Shown one piece after another: positions 19,269 to 27,817 of a DNA stretch of 64,000 bases (position 1 is its first letter; each line of letters starts with the position of its first letter). Both the position numbers and the translations under genes were made by a program. The stretch is from Algicella marina (GTDB lineage: Bacteria > Pseudomonadota > Alphaproteobacteria > Rhodobacterales > Rhodobacteraceae). The notes below the pieces were generated by a model, which did not search any database, was not told where the DNA came from, and worked only from the letters and a program-made list of their open reading frames with translations. Where the stretch lies: the NCBI RefSeq assembly GCF_009931615.1, contig NZ_CP046620.1, positions 1,565,501 to 1,629,500 on the forward strand, read 5' to 3'.

Positions 19269-19285
19269 CCGATTAATTTAATCGG
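19269..19285. promoter_or_regulatory. 17-bp inverted repeat upstream of the siderophore receptor
   Basis: CCGATTA and TAATCGG flank a central ATT, forming an AT-rich inverted repeat 92 bases upstream of the receptor ATG and only three bases beyond the AraC-regulator stop. It is well placed to be an operator for the receptor promoter (AraC-type regulator or iron repressor). The binding factor cannot be named from sequence. Confidence 0.45.
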
Positions 19286-19287
19286 CT

Positions 19288-20160
19288 TTATCTGTCTTGA
19301 AGAATCGGCCCGCTTGGCATCCGCCGCGGGCCCTTTGTCCAAACCCCCGGCGGCACACCGGCGGCGGCCTTGAAGGCCCTTGTGAAATGCGCCTGATCGG
19401 CGAAACCGGTATTGGCTGCAACCGTCGCGAAGGAATGACCCTCGGCCATCAGGGCCTTTGAGCGCTCGATCCTCAGCTGCAAAACCCACTGATAGGGTGA
19501 CTGGCCGGTTTCCTCACGGAATGTGCGATTGAAAACGGTGCGCGAGAGACCAGCGCGCGCCGCCAGTGTCTCCACGCTGATCCGTTGTTCAAGGTTGGCC
19601 AGAACGAAAGCCCGCAGGGAATCCATTGGCAGGCTCGCCCCGGCTTGCCGTGGAGCGTCCCGCTGCGCCCTGTGAAAGACCTCCAGCAGCAGTGCGTCCG
19701 CCAATGCCTCGACATGCGCGGCGGAACGTTGCGGATCCTCGCACTCCTGAGCCAGAACTTCGGCAATCGCATCAAAACCGCTGAGGTCCGGCAGGAAAAC
19801 GGGCAAGTCCAACGGCACACACCGGGGGACGATCCGGCGCAGACGCTCCAGCGACAGATGCAGATCAAGATGCCGTAGCTGTCCCGCCGCCGTGACGTTC
19901 CCCTGAAGGTCCAGACCGGCGGGAATGTAGCAGGCGGCACAGGGGCCATCCGCCACCTCCCCGCGCCTGTGCAGCAACATGTTGCGGCCCGCGAACAGAA
20001 AGACGAAACGCGGGTGCATCGACACATAGCGCCCGCCCGCCCCCGGCGCGCCGCGTACGTTCCATACATCCAGCAGCATTTCCGGCAGAGCCAGGCTGCG
20101 CACGCCGCTGAGTGGCTCTAAACCGTGAATGCAGGCGAACATCTTTGGGTGGAAGGACAT
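19288..20160 (-). CDS. AraC-family transcriptional regulator
   Basis: A 290-residue regulator with a cupin-like N-terminal sensor half and a C-terminal double helix-turn-helix. The first HTH is ISVETLAARAGLSRTVFNRTF and the second SFATVAANTGFADQAHFTRAF, followed by the PPGVW end typical of the family. It precedes the siderophore receptor on the same strand, and such regulators (PchR-like in role) often activate the neighbouring receptor when the ferric siderophore is present. That link is inferred. No strong Shine-Dalgarno is visible at 20160. Confidence 0.85.
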   Translation of the reverse strand: MSFHPKMFACIHGLEPLSGVRSLALPEMLLDVWNVRGAPGAGGRYVSMHPRFVFLFAGRNMLLHRRGEVADGPCAACYIPAGLDLQGNVTAAGQLRHLDLHLSLERLRRIVPRCVPLDLPVFLPDLSGFDAIAEVLAQECEDPQRSAAHVEALADALLLEVFHRAQRDAPRQAGASLPMDSLRAFVLANLEQRISVETLAARAGLSRTVFNRTFREETGQSPYQWVLQLRIERSKALMAEGHSFATVAANTGFADQAHFTRAFKAAAGVPPGVWTKGPRRMPSGPILQDR

Positions 20161-20262
20161 GGGACTCTCCGGTTCTGTCGTGGCTCGGAGTCGTCCTGGC
20201 TCAGTTCCCTTCTATGCCGCCCGGCCCGGCTGTCAAGCCAGCAACGGGCGACCAACGGCATC

Positions 20263-20291
20263 AAAAAAGGGCGGATCGCCGGGATCCGCCC
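20263..20291 (-). terminator. Rho-independent terminator of the PQQ-accessory operon
   Basis: On the minus strand GGGCGGATC and GATCCGCCC pair perfectly around CCGGC and are followed by TTTTTT. This is a textbook intrinsic terminator 26 bases past the stop of the 85-residue protein gene, and it marks the end of the minus-strand operon that begins at 23257. The remaining bases between this site and the AraC gene hold nothing else I can identify. Confidence 0.9.
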
Positions 20292-20316
20292 TTCTCTGCC
20301 GGGGATGCTGATCGGG

Positions 20317-20574
20317 CTATTCGGCGCGGCGGCCGACTTCGTTGAGTTCGGCGTCCAACTCGATGTCGAACTGGTTGCCGCCTTCGCAGATCACGTCGTC
20401 GAGTTCGTAACCCTCGTCCTCGACCTCGATGTCATCGGGATCCATCTGGCATTTCATTTCTTCCAGCATGGCCATGATCTTGCCGACCGTTTCGTCGTCG
20501 ATGTCCTCATGCGCATCGGCAAAAGCCGGCGCGGCAAAGGCCATCATCACGACCGCGGCTACTGTGAATTTCAT
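20317..20574 (-). CDS. Small secreted PepSY-like protein
   Basis: An 85-residue protein with a signal peptide (MKFTVAAVVMMAFAAPAFADA). The mature part is very acidic and contains one unit resembling a PepSY repeat (CQMDPDDIEVEDEGYELDDV, then QFDIELDAELNEVGRR). The two cysteines (CQ..., ICEGG) could form a disulfide. AGGAGGAAAC precedes ATG. It is the last gene of the PQQ-alcohol-type accessory operon, directly before the terminator. Function is unknown; a periplasmic protein-binding or inhibitory role is possible for PepSY proteins. Confidence 0.65.
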   Translation of the reverse strand: MKFTVAAVVMMAFAAPAFADAHEDIDDETVGKIMAMLEEMKCQMDPDDIEVEDEGYELDDVICEGGNQFDIELDAELNEVGRRAE

Positions 20575-20585
20575 CCTGTTTCCTC

Positions 20586-21029
20586 CTACTGGATATTGAA
20601 GGTGACCTTCTGCGCGTCACCTGTCGAACCGGGAATGCGTAGCACGTGACTACCCGGCTTGATCGCCACGAATGAGAGTTCTGCGGTGCCGGCCGCATCG
20701 AATTCCAGACTGTCGATTGCCATCGGCCGGATTTCGATCTGGTTGATGACGATTTCATTCATCCAGATCGCACGGAAGAAATCGGGACCATTTAGCGCCA
20801 GTTCGGCGGAGCCGTCGGCTGTGATGAACAGCTTGTAGTAGGCCCCTGACTGCAGCATGTAGGTGCCCTCTTCCGAGAGCGCCTGACCGGAGGCAAGTGT
20901 CAGTTCGATCGGCTCACCCCGGTTGCAGGAGGCCAGCAGCCCGGCGAAGCCGAGATCATCGCACAACGGCGCCGCAATCACTGGACCGGCAAACAGAGCC
21001 GCGCACGCTGCGGCAAAAACACGCTTCAT
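20586..21029 (-). CDS. Secreted protein of unknown function in PQQ-alcohol-type operon
   Basis: A 147-residue protein with a signal peptide (MKRVFAAACAALFAGPVIAA) and a mature domain of mostly beta-strands, ending in a beta-rich stretch (SHVLRIPGSTGDAQKVTFNIQ). I do not recognise the family; a cupredoxin-like fold could be considered, but no copper-ligand set is evident. ATG 21029 has AAGGAA six bases upstream; a TTG two codons earlier is a poorer start. It lies between the beta-propeller protein and the PepSY-like gene with short gaps, so it is co-transcribed. Confidence 0.65.
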   Translation of the reverse strand: MKRVFAAACAALFAGPVIAAPLCDDLGFAGLLASCNRGEPIELTLASGQALSEEGTYMLQSGAYYKLFITADGSAELALNGPDFFRAIWMNEIVINQIEIRPMAIDSLEFDAAGTAELSFVAIKPGSHVLRIPGSTGDAQKVTFNIQ

Positions 21030-21053
21030 TTCCAATTCCTTCCCTGTCTTTCT

Positions 21054-22022
21054 TCATTCAGGTGCGACGACCACACCCCACGGTTGCTGGCCGACCTGTA
21101 TGGATCTCACGGCCTCCAGAGTCTCCACGTCGATGACGGTAATGTCGTTGGAGTTGCCGTTCGTGGTGATAAGGTATTTCTCATCGGGCGTGAAGTCGAG
21201 TTGCCAGACGCGCTGGCCGACGAGAATGTACTCCTTAATCTCGAACGTCTCGACATCCACGGCCGCCACGCGGTTGGCCGGGCCCAGCGCCACGAACAGG
21301 GTCTTGCCATCGGAAGTCACCTTTGCGCCCACCGGCTGCAACCATTCCGGCTGCAAACCCGCCACCTCGAACCCGATCTTGTGCACCAGTTCCGGCGCTT
21401 CCCCGGTCATGTCGATCACCGACACGGTGCCCCCGATCTCCGACGTCACAAACAGCTTGCTGCCGTCGGCGGTGAACTGCGCGTAACGCGGCCGCTGATC
21501 GACGAGGATGTTGTGCTTGATGGCGTAGTCCGATGTGTCGATGAAATGCGCCATGTTCGTGGTCTCGGAGGTGTTGACCACCCATCTGGTGTCCGGGCTT
21601 ATTCCCATACCCTCCGGCTCCACCCCGACGGGCACCTCGGCAAGCACGGTATGGCTCTCGGTGTCGACGACCGTGACGAGGTTATCATCCTCGTTGGCAA
21701 TGTAGAGAGGGTTGCCCGACGGATGAAGCACGAACAATTCCGGGTCAGGGCCGGAAGGTAATGTGTAAAGCTCTTCAAAGGTCTCTGTGTCAAACACCCT
21801 CACCAGATCATCATCGGAGGCGCAGACATAGAGCAGCTTGCCATCCGGGCTCATGGTGATACCTCGCGGCCGGTTTCCGGCCGGAAACTCGGTGATCGGC
21901 TCCCATGTGTCACTGTCGACCACGGTCACCGTGTTCCCGCGCTCGTTGGAAACGAATATCTTGTTTGCCTGTGCCGGCATGGCCAGCGCCGTAAGACAAA
22001 GGGCAAGTGCGGTGAACTTCAT
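21054..22022 (-). CDS. Periplasmic YVTN-type beta-propeller protein, PQQ-dependent-catabolism-associated
   Basis: A 322-residue secreted protein (signal peptide MKFTALALCLTALAMPAQA). It is built of about seven repeats such as IFVSNERGNTVTVVDSDTWE and LYVCASDDDLVRVFDTETFE, each with the YVTN-like blade pattern. It resembles the propeller family described beside PQQ-dependent alcohol dehydrogenases (TIGR03866 in my recollection). GAGG precedes ATG 22022, and the frame's upstream extension overlaps the next gene. It sits between the binding-protein-like gene and two small secreted proteins. Its exact task is not established. Confidence 0.78.
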   Translation of the reverse strand: MKFTALALCLTALAMPAQANKIFVSNERGNTVTVVDSDTWEPITEFPAGNRPRGITMSPDGKLLYVCASDDDLVRVFDTETFEELYTLPSGPDPELFVLHPSGNPLYIANEDDNLVTVVDTESHTVLAEVPVGVEPEGMGISPDTRWVVNTSETTNMAHFIDTSDYAIKHNILVDQRPRYAQFTADGSKLFVTSEIGGTVSVIDMTGEAPELVHKIGFEVAGLQPEWLQPVGAKVTSDGKTLFVALGPANRVAAVDVETFEIKEYILVGQRVWQLDFTPDEKYLITTNGNSNDITVIDVETLEAVRSIQVGQQPWGVVVAPE

Positions 22023-22030
22023 GGGTAACC

Positions 22031-23257
22031 TCATTGACTGAAAGCGGTACATGCGGACTCCGGGCGGTCGAGGCCCAGCGTATCGAGCACTGACGACTGG
22101 TGCAGGAACCCCTCCTGCGGCGAGACGCTCACCGTCATTCGACCGTTCGAGAGCAGAATTGGCTGGCGCAACTGGCCATTCCAGTCGCGGAACGTCAGCG
22201 GTACGCCCTTGAAGGCGGCGATTTCGAAATCGGGACCAAGCAGGTAATCCCGCAGGGCGGACGGTTCGGCCGTACCAATCCGCGTCACCGCCTCGCCCAC
22301 CACCCGCAGCGCCAGCCACACCTGATAGTCCTCGTCGCGCATCGGCCGGGACGCGAGAGCCTCGAACCGGCGCTGGATCTGTGTCGCTCCCCAGCTTTCA
22401 TGCGTGGCGGACCACGTCACGGGCCGCAGCCCGGCGGAGCCTGCTACCGGCGCGGCATCCCACAGGTGATAGGGCAGATACTCGGCGAACACGTCGCTGG
22501 CATCGGCGGCCACAACGACATCGTGATCAGAAGCACCTTGGGTAAAGGTCGGCATCTGCCGCTGCACCAGGACATGACCCGAGTCCGAAACACGGGATCC
22601 GCCTGTATCCTCGAAAATTCGTTCCTCGACCAGCCGCGCCCCGAACTTGTCGGCGGCCGCGGCATAGGCCTGCGCAAGTGCCAGATCATCCGGGTTGGAA
22701 CCACCGATCAGGAACCAGTCCGTCCATTTTTTCCAGACGAGAAACTGGGCGACAGCATCGGCCCTCATGCCGGCGCTCGGTGCAACATGCAGAACGTTTG
22801 CGCGGCACGCCTCGGACCGCAGGTTGCTGTCCTCCGCAAGTGCATTCAGTATCAGCGCGTCGTCGGGTGCTGCATCCGCGAGCGCCAGCAGATCGTCGCT
22901 CTCGGCCATCACCACGAACAGACGCACCCCATCGGCCAACAGTGCCTCGAAGCGGTCGACCATAGCATCGGGCGAAACAGGGACCATCTCCGTCACATAG
23001 AGATGGCCCATGAACTGTCCGGTGGTGGAGTTGTCTTCCGTCGCCAGAGACGCGCCGGCAAAGCCAAGATCGTCGGTAGGCAGATCGAGGCGGGAAAGGG
23101 GAAGGAGCGAGGGGTAGTCGACCCGGAGGACGGCTGCCTTGATTTCCAACGCGTTGGCGGGGAGATGCACAAGAAAGCTTGTGAGGATCGACAGCAATAG
23201 TGCCCTTGCTGCAAACAGGCAGCTCTTGCCAGTAACGATCCGAAGCCTTTTCGGCAC
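22031..23257 (-). CDS. ABC transporter substrate-binding-like protein, PQQ-dependent alcohol dehydrogenase system
   Basis: A 408-residue secreted protein with a signal segment (AARALLLSILTSFLVHLPANA). The body is a type I periplasmic-binding fold resembling the branched-chain amino-acid receptor group, and specifically the family annotated with PQQ-dependent alcohol oxidation (TIGR03863 in my recollection; the motif DNSTTGQFMGHLY is characteristic). It begins with GTG preceded by GAGGGGGA and is the first gene of the minus operon. The matching ABC ATPase and permease genes are not in the window. Confidence 0.78.
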   Translation of the reverse strand: MPKRLRIVTGKSCLFAARALLLSILTSFLVHLPANALEIKAAVLRVDYPSLLPLSRLDLPTDDLGFAGASLATEDNSTTGQFMGHLYVTEMVPVSPDAMVDRFEALLADGVRLFVVMAESDDLLALADAAPDDALILNALAEDSNLRSEACRANVLHVAPSAGMRADAVAQFLVWKKWTDWFLIGGSNPDDLALAQAYAAAADKFGARLVEERIFEDTGGSRVSDSGHVLVQRQMPTFTQGASDHDVVVAADASDVFAEYLPYHLWDAAPVAGSAGLRPVTWSATHESWGATQIQRRFEALASRPMRDEDYQVWLALRVVGEAVTRIGTAEPSALRDYLLGPDFEIAAFKGVPLTFRDWNGQLRQPILLSNGRMTVSVSPQEGFLHQSSVLDTLGLDRPESACTAFSQ

Positions 23258-23439
23258 GTTGAAATCCCCCTCATGCGTCCTTCCCGTAAAGAGCTAGCAC
23301 GCAGATGGCTGGGCGTGCCTCCCAAAAGGGACCGGGAAGATACGGCAGGACGATTGCCAATTGTTCCCAAATCTGTGCGAAGCAATCGACGGCGGGCGAA
23401 CGTGGGGTTACGATCGCGCGACAAGGGAAAGGCGCGACA

Positions 23440-24822
23440 GTGTTCAGGCGGATCACACTCAAATGGCAGGTCGTTCTGTGCATCGGCCTTGTGCAACTCG
23501 CGGCTCTCGCGGTCTGTGCCACCATCTTGGTGTCGAACGCTCGCGACGCCGTGCGGGTGGAGGTCGCAGCCGGGGAACGCAGCGCCCGCGCGCTGATCCT
23601 CGCCACTCTCGGCTCCGCCCTGCAGGACGCACCGCCGGGCGAGGTCATGGTCCGGCTCGCCGACATCCTCGTACAACCGCGCCACGTGCAACTGGCACTC
23701 GTCAGCGCCCGCGACGGTGTACTCAGCGTTCGCGAGATCGGTGATGACGTCAACGATACGATGGTGCCGGAGTGGTTTCGCAACCTCGTGATGCCCGCCC
23801 TCCGTGAAACCCGCATCCCGGTACGTGCCGACGGCACCGAGTACGGATATGTGGCGATGACAACTTCGCCGGAAGACGAAATTGCCGAAGTCTGGCAGGA
23901 TGTAGCCAGCCTGTTCTGGATCTTTGCACTCGCTGCCCTCATCTCCGCCGTCCTGCTCGCCCTGCTCGTCGCTCATGCCCTCAGCCCGCTGCAACGGTTG
24001 CGTACGGCTATGGATCAGTTGCGGCAGGGTGATTTTTCGGCCCGGATCAGCGGCCGTGAAGGCGCGGACCTCCTGCCGATCTTCGACGGTTTCGACGGAC
24101 TCTCGCGAAGTCTACAGGCGGCAGAGCAGGAGCGTGCCACCCTTAGCCGCCGCATCGTCGAACTCGGGGACGCCGAGAGGCGCAACATTGCCATGGAACT
24201 GCATGATGAATTCGGCCCTTGCCTCTTCGGCCTGAAGGTCAAGTCTTCCTCCATCGCTCGCGCCGCCCGCACCCGCGGCGACGCCGGCCTGACGGAGGAC
24301 GCTGATGCGATAATGTCCATCGTCAGCCAGATCCAGGCCTCCAACACCCGCCTGCTGACGACCCTGCGCCCCATGGCCATCGGCCAGTTGCCGTTGGCCG
24401 ACGCGCTGCGCGACCTGTTCGACGCCTTCCGTACCACGCATCCCCGGGTCGACTGGCGGGTCCACCTGCCAGAGGATCTGCCCGAAACGCAGGAAATTTT
24501 CGATCTGACCGTCTACCGGTTCTTTCAGGAAGCCGCTACCAACGCCTTGCGCCACGGCAACCCGCAACGGGTCGAGGCAAAGGTCGAACACGTCGCAACG
24601 GGAACCACCGCGATGTTGCGGCTGAGCATGGAGGATGACGGCATCGGCATTGAGCATACAAGCAGCGAAGGCCGGGGCCTGACAGCGATGCGCGACAGGA
24701 TCGGTGCGATCGGCGGCCAGTTGAGCATCGGCAGCACTGATATCGGCGGCACGCGCCTCGTCGTGGCCTTACCGATCGGCACCGTTGCAATCGCATCGCC
24801 ACCGATGAGAGCAGTGACATGA
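23440..24822 (+). CDS. NarL-type sensor histidine kinase
   Basis: A 460-residue membrane kinase: TM1 at residues 10-32, a periplasmic domain to about 157, TM2 at 158-180, HAMP at 181-235, HisKA_3 dimerisation domain with phosphoacceptor His255 in AMELHDEFGP, and an HATPase_c domain (EAATNALRHG, DDGIGI, GRGLTAMRDRI). I place the start at GTG 23440, after AAGGGAAAGG, because TM1 follows directly. It resembles FlhS-like kinases that control C1/alcohol oxidation in Paracoccus. It is divergent from the PQQ-accessory operon and coupled (ATGA) to the response regulator. Confidence 0.84.
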   Translation: MFRRITLKWQVVLCIGLVQLAALAVCATILVSNARDAVRVEVAAGERSARALILATLGSALQDAPPGEVMVRLADILVQPRHVQLALVSARDGVLSVREIGDDVNDTMVPEWFRNLVMPALRETRIPVRADGTEYGYVAMTTSPEDEIAEVWQDVASLFWIFALAALISAVLLALLVAHALSPLQRLRTAMDQLRQGDFSARISGREGADLLPIFDGFDGLSRSLQAAEQERATLSRRIVELGDAERRNIAMELHDEFGPCLFGLKVKSSSIARAARTRGDAGLTEDADAIMSIVSQIQASNTRLLTTLRPMAIGQLPLADALRDLFDAFRTTHPRVDWRVHLPEDLPETQEIFDLTVYRFFQEAATNALRHGNPQRVEAKVEHVATGTTAMLRLSMEDDGIGIEHTSSEGRGLTAMRDRIGAIGGQLSIGSTDIGGTRLVVALPIGTVAIASPPMRAVT

Positions 24823-25439
24823 AATCCGCCCTTGTGGTCGACGACCATCCCGTAACCCATATCGGCTGCGGCCAGCTGCTGCGCGAGGCGGGCTACGATC
24901 CGGTGCTGAAGGCGCTGACTGACAAGGAGGCGCTGACGGCGGCCGAGGCCCATGATCCGGACCTCATCGTCCTTGATCTCGGCATGCCCGGGCTCGGCGG
25001 CCTCAACCTGCTGGAACCACTGCTGCGCCGCGCACCAAACGCCCGTATCCTGATTTTCTCAATGAACGAACAGACTGCTTTCGTTTCCAAGGCACTCGCC
25101 GGTGGCGCTGCCGGCTACCTGACGAAGAACTCCGGCCCCGATGATTTCCTCGCCGCCGTCAGCGCACTGGAACAGGGCGAGATCTATCTTTCCCATGCCA
25201 CTGCCCTTGCCGTCGCCACCACCCAGACCGGTGGCAGGGCGGACCCTCTCTCCTCGCTGACCTCGCGCGAACATCAGGTGCTGGTGCTTATCGGCAAGGG
25301 CAAAGATCTGCAGGGCATCGCCGACGACTTGCGCATCAGCTACAAAACAGCGGCCAATGCCTCATCCAGCCTCAAAAAGAAACTGGGTGTCCGCACGACG
25401 CCGGAGCTTATCCGTTACGCCATCAGTGTGGGCGCCTGA
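24819..25439 (+). CDS. LuxR/NarL-family response regulator
   Basis: A 206-residue two-domain regulator. The receiver has Asp8/Asp9, the phosphorylation site Asp53 (VLDLGMPG) and Lys103 (GYLTKNS). The C-terminal LuxR-type helix-turn-helix spans about 148-195 (LTSREHQVLVLIGKGKDLQGIADDL). The four-base overlap with the kinase gene shows a cognate pair. The likely target is the divergent PQQ-alcohol-type accessory operon and possibly a distant quinoprotein dehydrogenase (FlhR-like role), by inference from position. Confidence 0.87.
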   Translation: MKSALVVDDHPVTHIGCGQLLREAGYDPVLKALTDKEALTAAEAHDPDLIVLDLGMPGLGGLNLLEPLLRRAPNARILIFSMNEQTAFVSKALAGGAAGYLTKNSGPDDFLAAVSALEQGEIYLSHATALAVATTQTGGRADPLSSLTSREHQVLVLIGKGKDLQGIADDLRISYKTAANASSSLKKKLGVRTTPELIRYAISVGA

Positions 25440-25671
25440 ACGTATTGCCACCGGGCACGCGGCGTGACACGTCGCAACTGCCTAGCAATATGGCAATTTT
25501 TGCTTTCGTTTCCCCTCGAGTCAGGTTCCTCACGACCAGGGTTTTCAATCGGCCTTTAACTGACTAATAGACTCGGGAATAGATTCGAAGTCAGCCACTC
25601 CCCATTTTCCACGATCGGTGGAACCGGGTGCCAGCCAGCCGCGACAATCGTCCCAAAGATGGAATGCTGGT

Positions 25672-27777
25672 ATGAATCCTGTCCTGTTGCGTGCAAACAC
25701 CTGTGCCCCCGCCCCGCTCAATCCACGTCGTTTGCTGCTGACGCTGCTGGCGTGCACCGCGCTGGTTGCCCCAACCTCAGGCGTCGCCCAGGAAAATGAC
25801 TATGATCTCGGAACGCTGCGGGTCGAAGGCGCGGATGATGATGCCAACTCCATCCTCGCAGGCTCCGTCACGTCCAGCAGCAAGACAAGCACCGATGTGC
25901 TCGACACTCCGGCGTCCGTATCGGTAGTGACGGAAAAGGAAATCGAGACACGCAAGGCCAGCAACCTTCAGGAAATTCTCGCCTACACCGCCGGTGTCCA
26001 TGTCGACGAATTCGGCGCCGACGACCGATATGACTATTTCCGCATTCGCGGCTTCGACCAGCTTTCCATGGGCACATACCGCGACGGTCTTCCCGTCCGC
26101 GGCTTCGGCTGGACGTTCTCTCGTCGCGAACCCTATGGTTTCGAGCGTGTGGAGGTTCTGAAGGGGTCGAATTCGTCCCTCTTCGGCCTCAACGCGCCCG
26201 GCGGTCTCGTCAACGGAGTTTCAAAAACGCCAAAGTCCCTCAGCTTCGGTGAGGTCTACACCTCCGTTGGCGAGGACCATGCCGAAATCGGCACGGATTT
26301 CGGCGGCCCCATCGGTGACAGCAGCAATCTCAGCTACCGACTGACGGCGAAGGTGCAGGACAGTGCGTATTCCTACGACAGTTCCGATGACGATCGCGTC
26401 TTCGTCGCCGGCGGTCTTTCCTGGCGGCCCAGCGACGCGACCGAACTCACTATTCTCGCCGACTACAACAAACGCGATGGCGTACCGGGCACCGGCTTCC
26501 CTACCGGCGTGGACGTGGACATCGACAGCTTCTTTGGCGAACCGGATTTCAATGCGTTCGACACGGAAGAATACAGTCTCGGCTACAAGTTCAGCCATAG
26601 CTTCGCCAATGGCCTGACCTTCCGCTCTACCGCCCGATACAGCGATCTTGACCTGACCTACGAGCAGGTCTACGGCGCATCCACCGATCCGACTGCACCG
26701 CGTTCGGCCTTTGCGGTCTACAGCGATGCCCGCCAGTTCGCCATCGACAACCAGCTGCAGTACGACACCAGTTTCGGAATGTTCGACAGCCGCACGCTGA
26801 TCGGCGCGGAGTACACCTGGATCAAGGTAGAGGAAGAGGCACTCTTCGGCAGCGCTCCCGGAATCGACATTACCGATCCGACCTATTGCGGACGGGCCTG
26901 CGTCACCCTCGGTCCATACGTCGACTGGGTGCCGGAACAATCCACGCAATCCGTCTATCTTCAGGAAGAATTGACCATTGCCGACCGGTTCATAGCCACC
27001 GTTGGCGGCCGTTACGACTACGTGGACGTGACGGTCGGCTACCCGGCGACGGGAACGGAGGAGACGCGGGATTACACATCGTTCACGGTCCGCGCCGGCC
27101 TCACCTACAAGGTAACACCCGGCCTGTCCGTCTACGCCAATTACTCGGAGTCGTTCGAACCGAACATCTGGGCACTGGCGGAGGATCCGAAGGAGGGCAC
27201 CCAGTACGAGATCGGTGTAAAGTACCGCCCTGAAAGCATGAATGCCCTTTTCAGCGCCGCGCTGTTCGACCTGACCCAGACCAACGTCAATACGTACGTC
27301 ACGCCGGTGGTCCAGCGCCAGATCGGCAAGGTCGGTGTCCGCGGGCTGGAACTGGAAGGCAAGTTCGCGCTGTCCAGCAACCTGAACGTCACCGCCGCCT
27401 ATTCCTACTGGGACGCCGAAATCCTCGAGGACGGCATCGTCGGCAACGAGGGCAACCGTCCTTCCCGCGTGCCTCAGCACATCGGTTCCATCTGGGCCGA
27501 TTACACGCTGCCGGGCGACAACCGCCGTGGCGACATGACCTTCGGCGCCGGGGTCCGGTATGTCGGCGCTACCTACGGCGACGATGCCAACACTGTGGAA
27601 GTTGACGGCTACACGCTGGTCGATGCCGCATTCAACTATCAGATGACGGAAAGCGTGGGCCTGGGTCTCAACGTCACCAACCTGTTCGACACCGAGTACC
27701 GCACCTCCTCCTATTTCGGCACCGACTATTATGGCGACGGTCGCAAGCTGACGGCGACGCTGCGCTACGACTGGTGA
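25672..27777 (+). CDS. TonB-dependent siderophore receptor (ferric siderophore class)
   Basis: A 701-residue outer-membrane receptor: signal peptide (RRLLLTLLACTALVAPTSGVAQ), a plug with TPASVSVVTEKEIETRKASNL and NAPGGLVNGVSKTP, and a barrel ending in LTATLRYDW with aromatic C-terminus. The plug motifs match FhuA/FecA-like siderophore receptors. The start is chosen at ATG 25672; a GTG 18 codons upstream is in frame but places the signal peptide too far inside. Forty bases downstream begins a matching ferric-siderophore ABC importer, so receptor and importer likely handle the same ligand. Confidence 0.88.
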   Translation: MNPVLLRANTCAPAPLNPRRLLLTLLACTALVAPTSGVAQENDYDLGTLRVEGADDDANSILAGSVTSSSKTSTDVLDTPASVSVVTEKEIETRKASNLQEILAYTAGVHVDEFGADDRYDYFRIRGFDQLSMGTYRDGLPVRGFGWTFSRREPYGFERVEVLKGSNSSLFGLNAPGGLVNGVSKTPKSLSFGEVYTSVGEDHAEIGTDFGGPIGDSSNLSYRLTAKVQDSAYSYDSSDDDRVFVAGGLSWRPSDATELTILADYNKRDGVPGTGFPTGVDVDIDSFFGEPDFNAFDTEEYSLGYKFSHSFANGLTFRSTARYSDLDLTYEQVYGASTDPTAPRSAFAVYSDARQFAIDNQLQYDTSFGMFDSRTLIGAEYTWIKVEEEALFGSAPGIDITDPTYCGRACVTLGPYVDWVPEQSTQSVYLQEELTIADRFIATVGGRYDYVDVTVGYPATGTEETRDYTSFTVRAGLTYKVTPGLSVYANYSESFEPNIWALAEDPKEGTQYEIGVKYRPESMNALFSAALFDLTQTNVNTYVTPVVQRQIGKVGVRGLELEGKFALSSNLNVTAAYSYWDAEILEDGIVGNEGNRPSRVPQHIGSIWADYTLPGDNRRGDMTFGAGVRYVGATYGDDANTVEVDGYTLVDAAFNYQMTESVGLGLNVTNLFDTEYRTSSYFGTDYYGDGRKLTATLRYDW

Positions 27778-27817
27778 GCACCGTCGCTTTCGAGCCACCC
27801 GTGAAGAAGGGAAGCAA

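Noticed and set aside
19178-19489. N-terminal extension of the siderophore receptor
   Set aside because: It would bury the signal peptide and runs into the AraC regulator gene.
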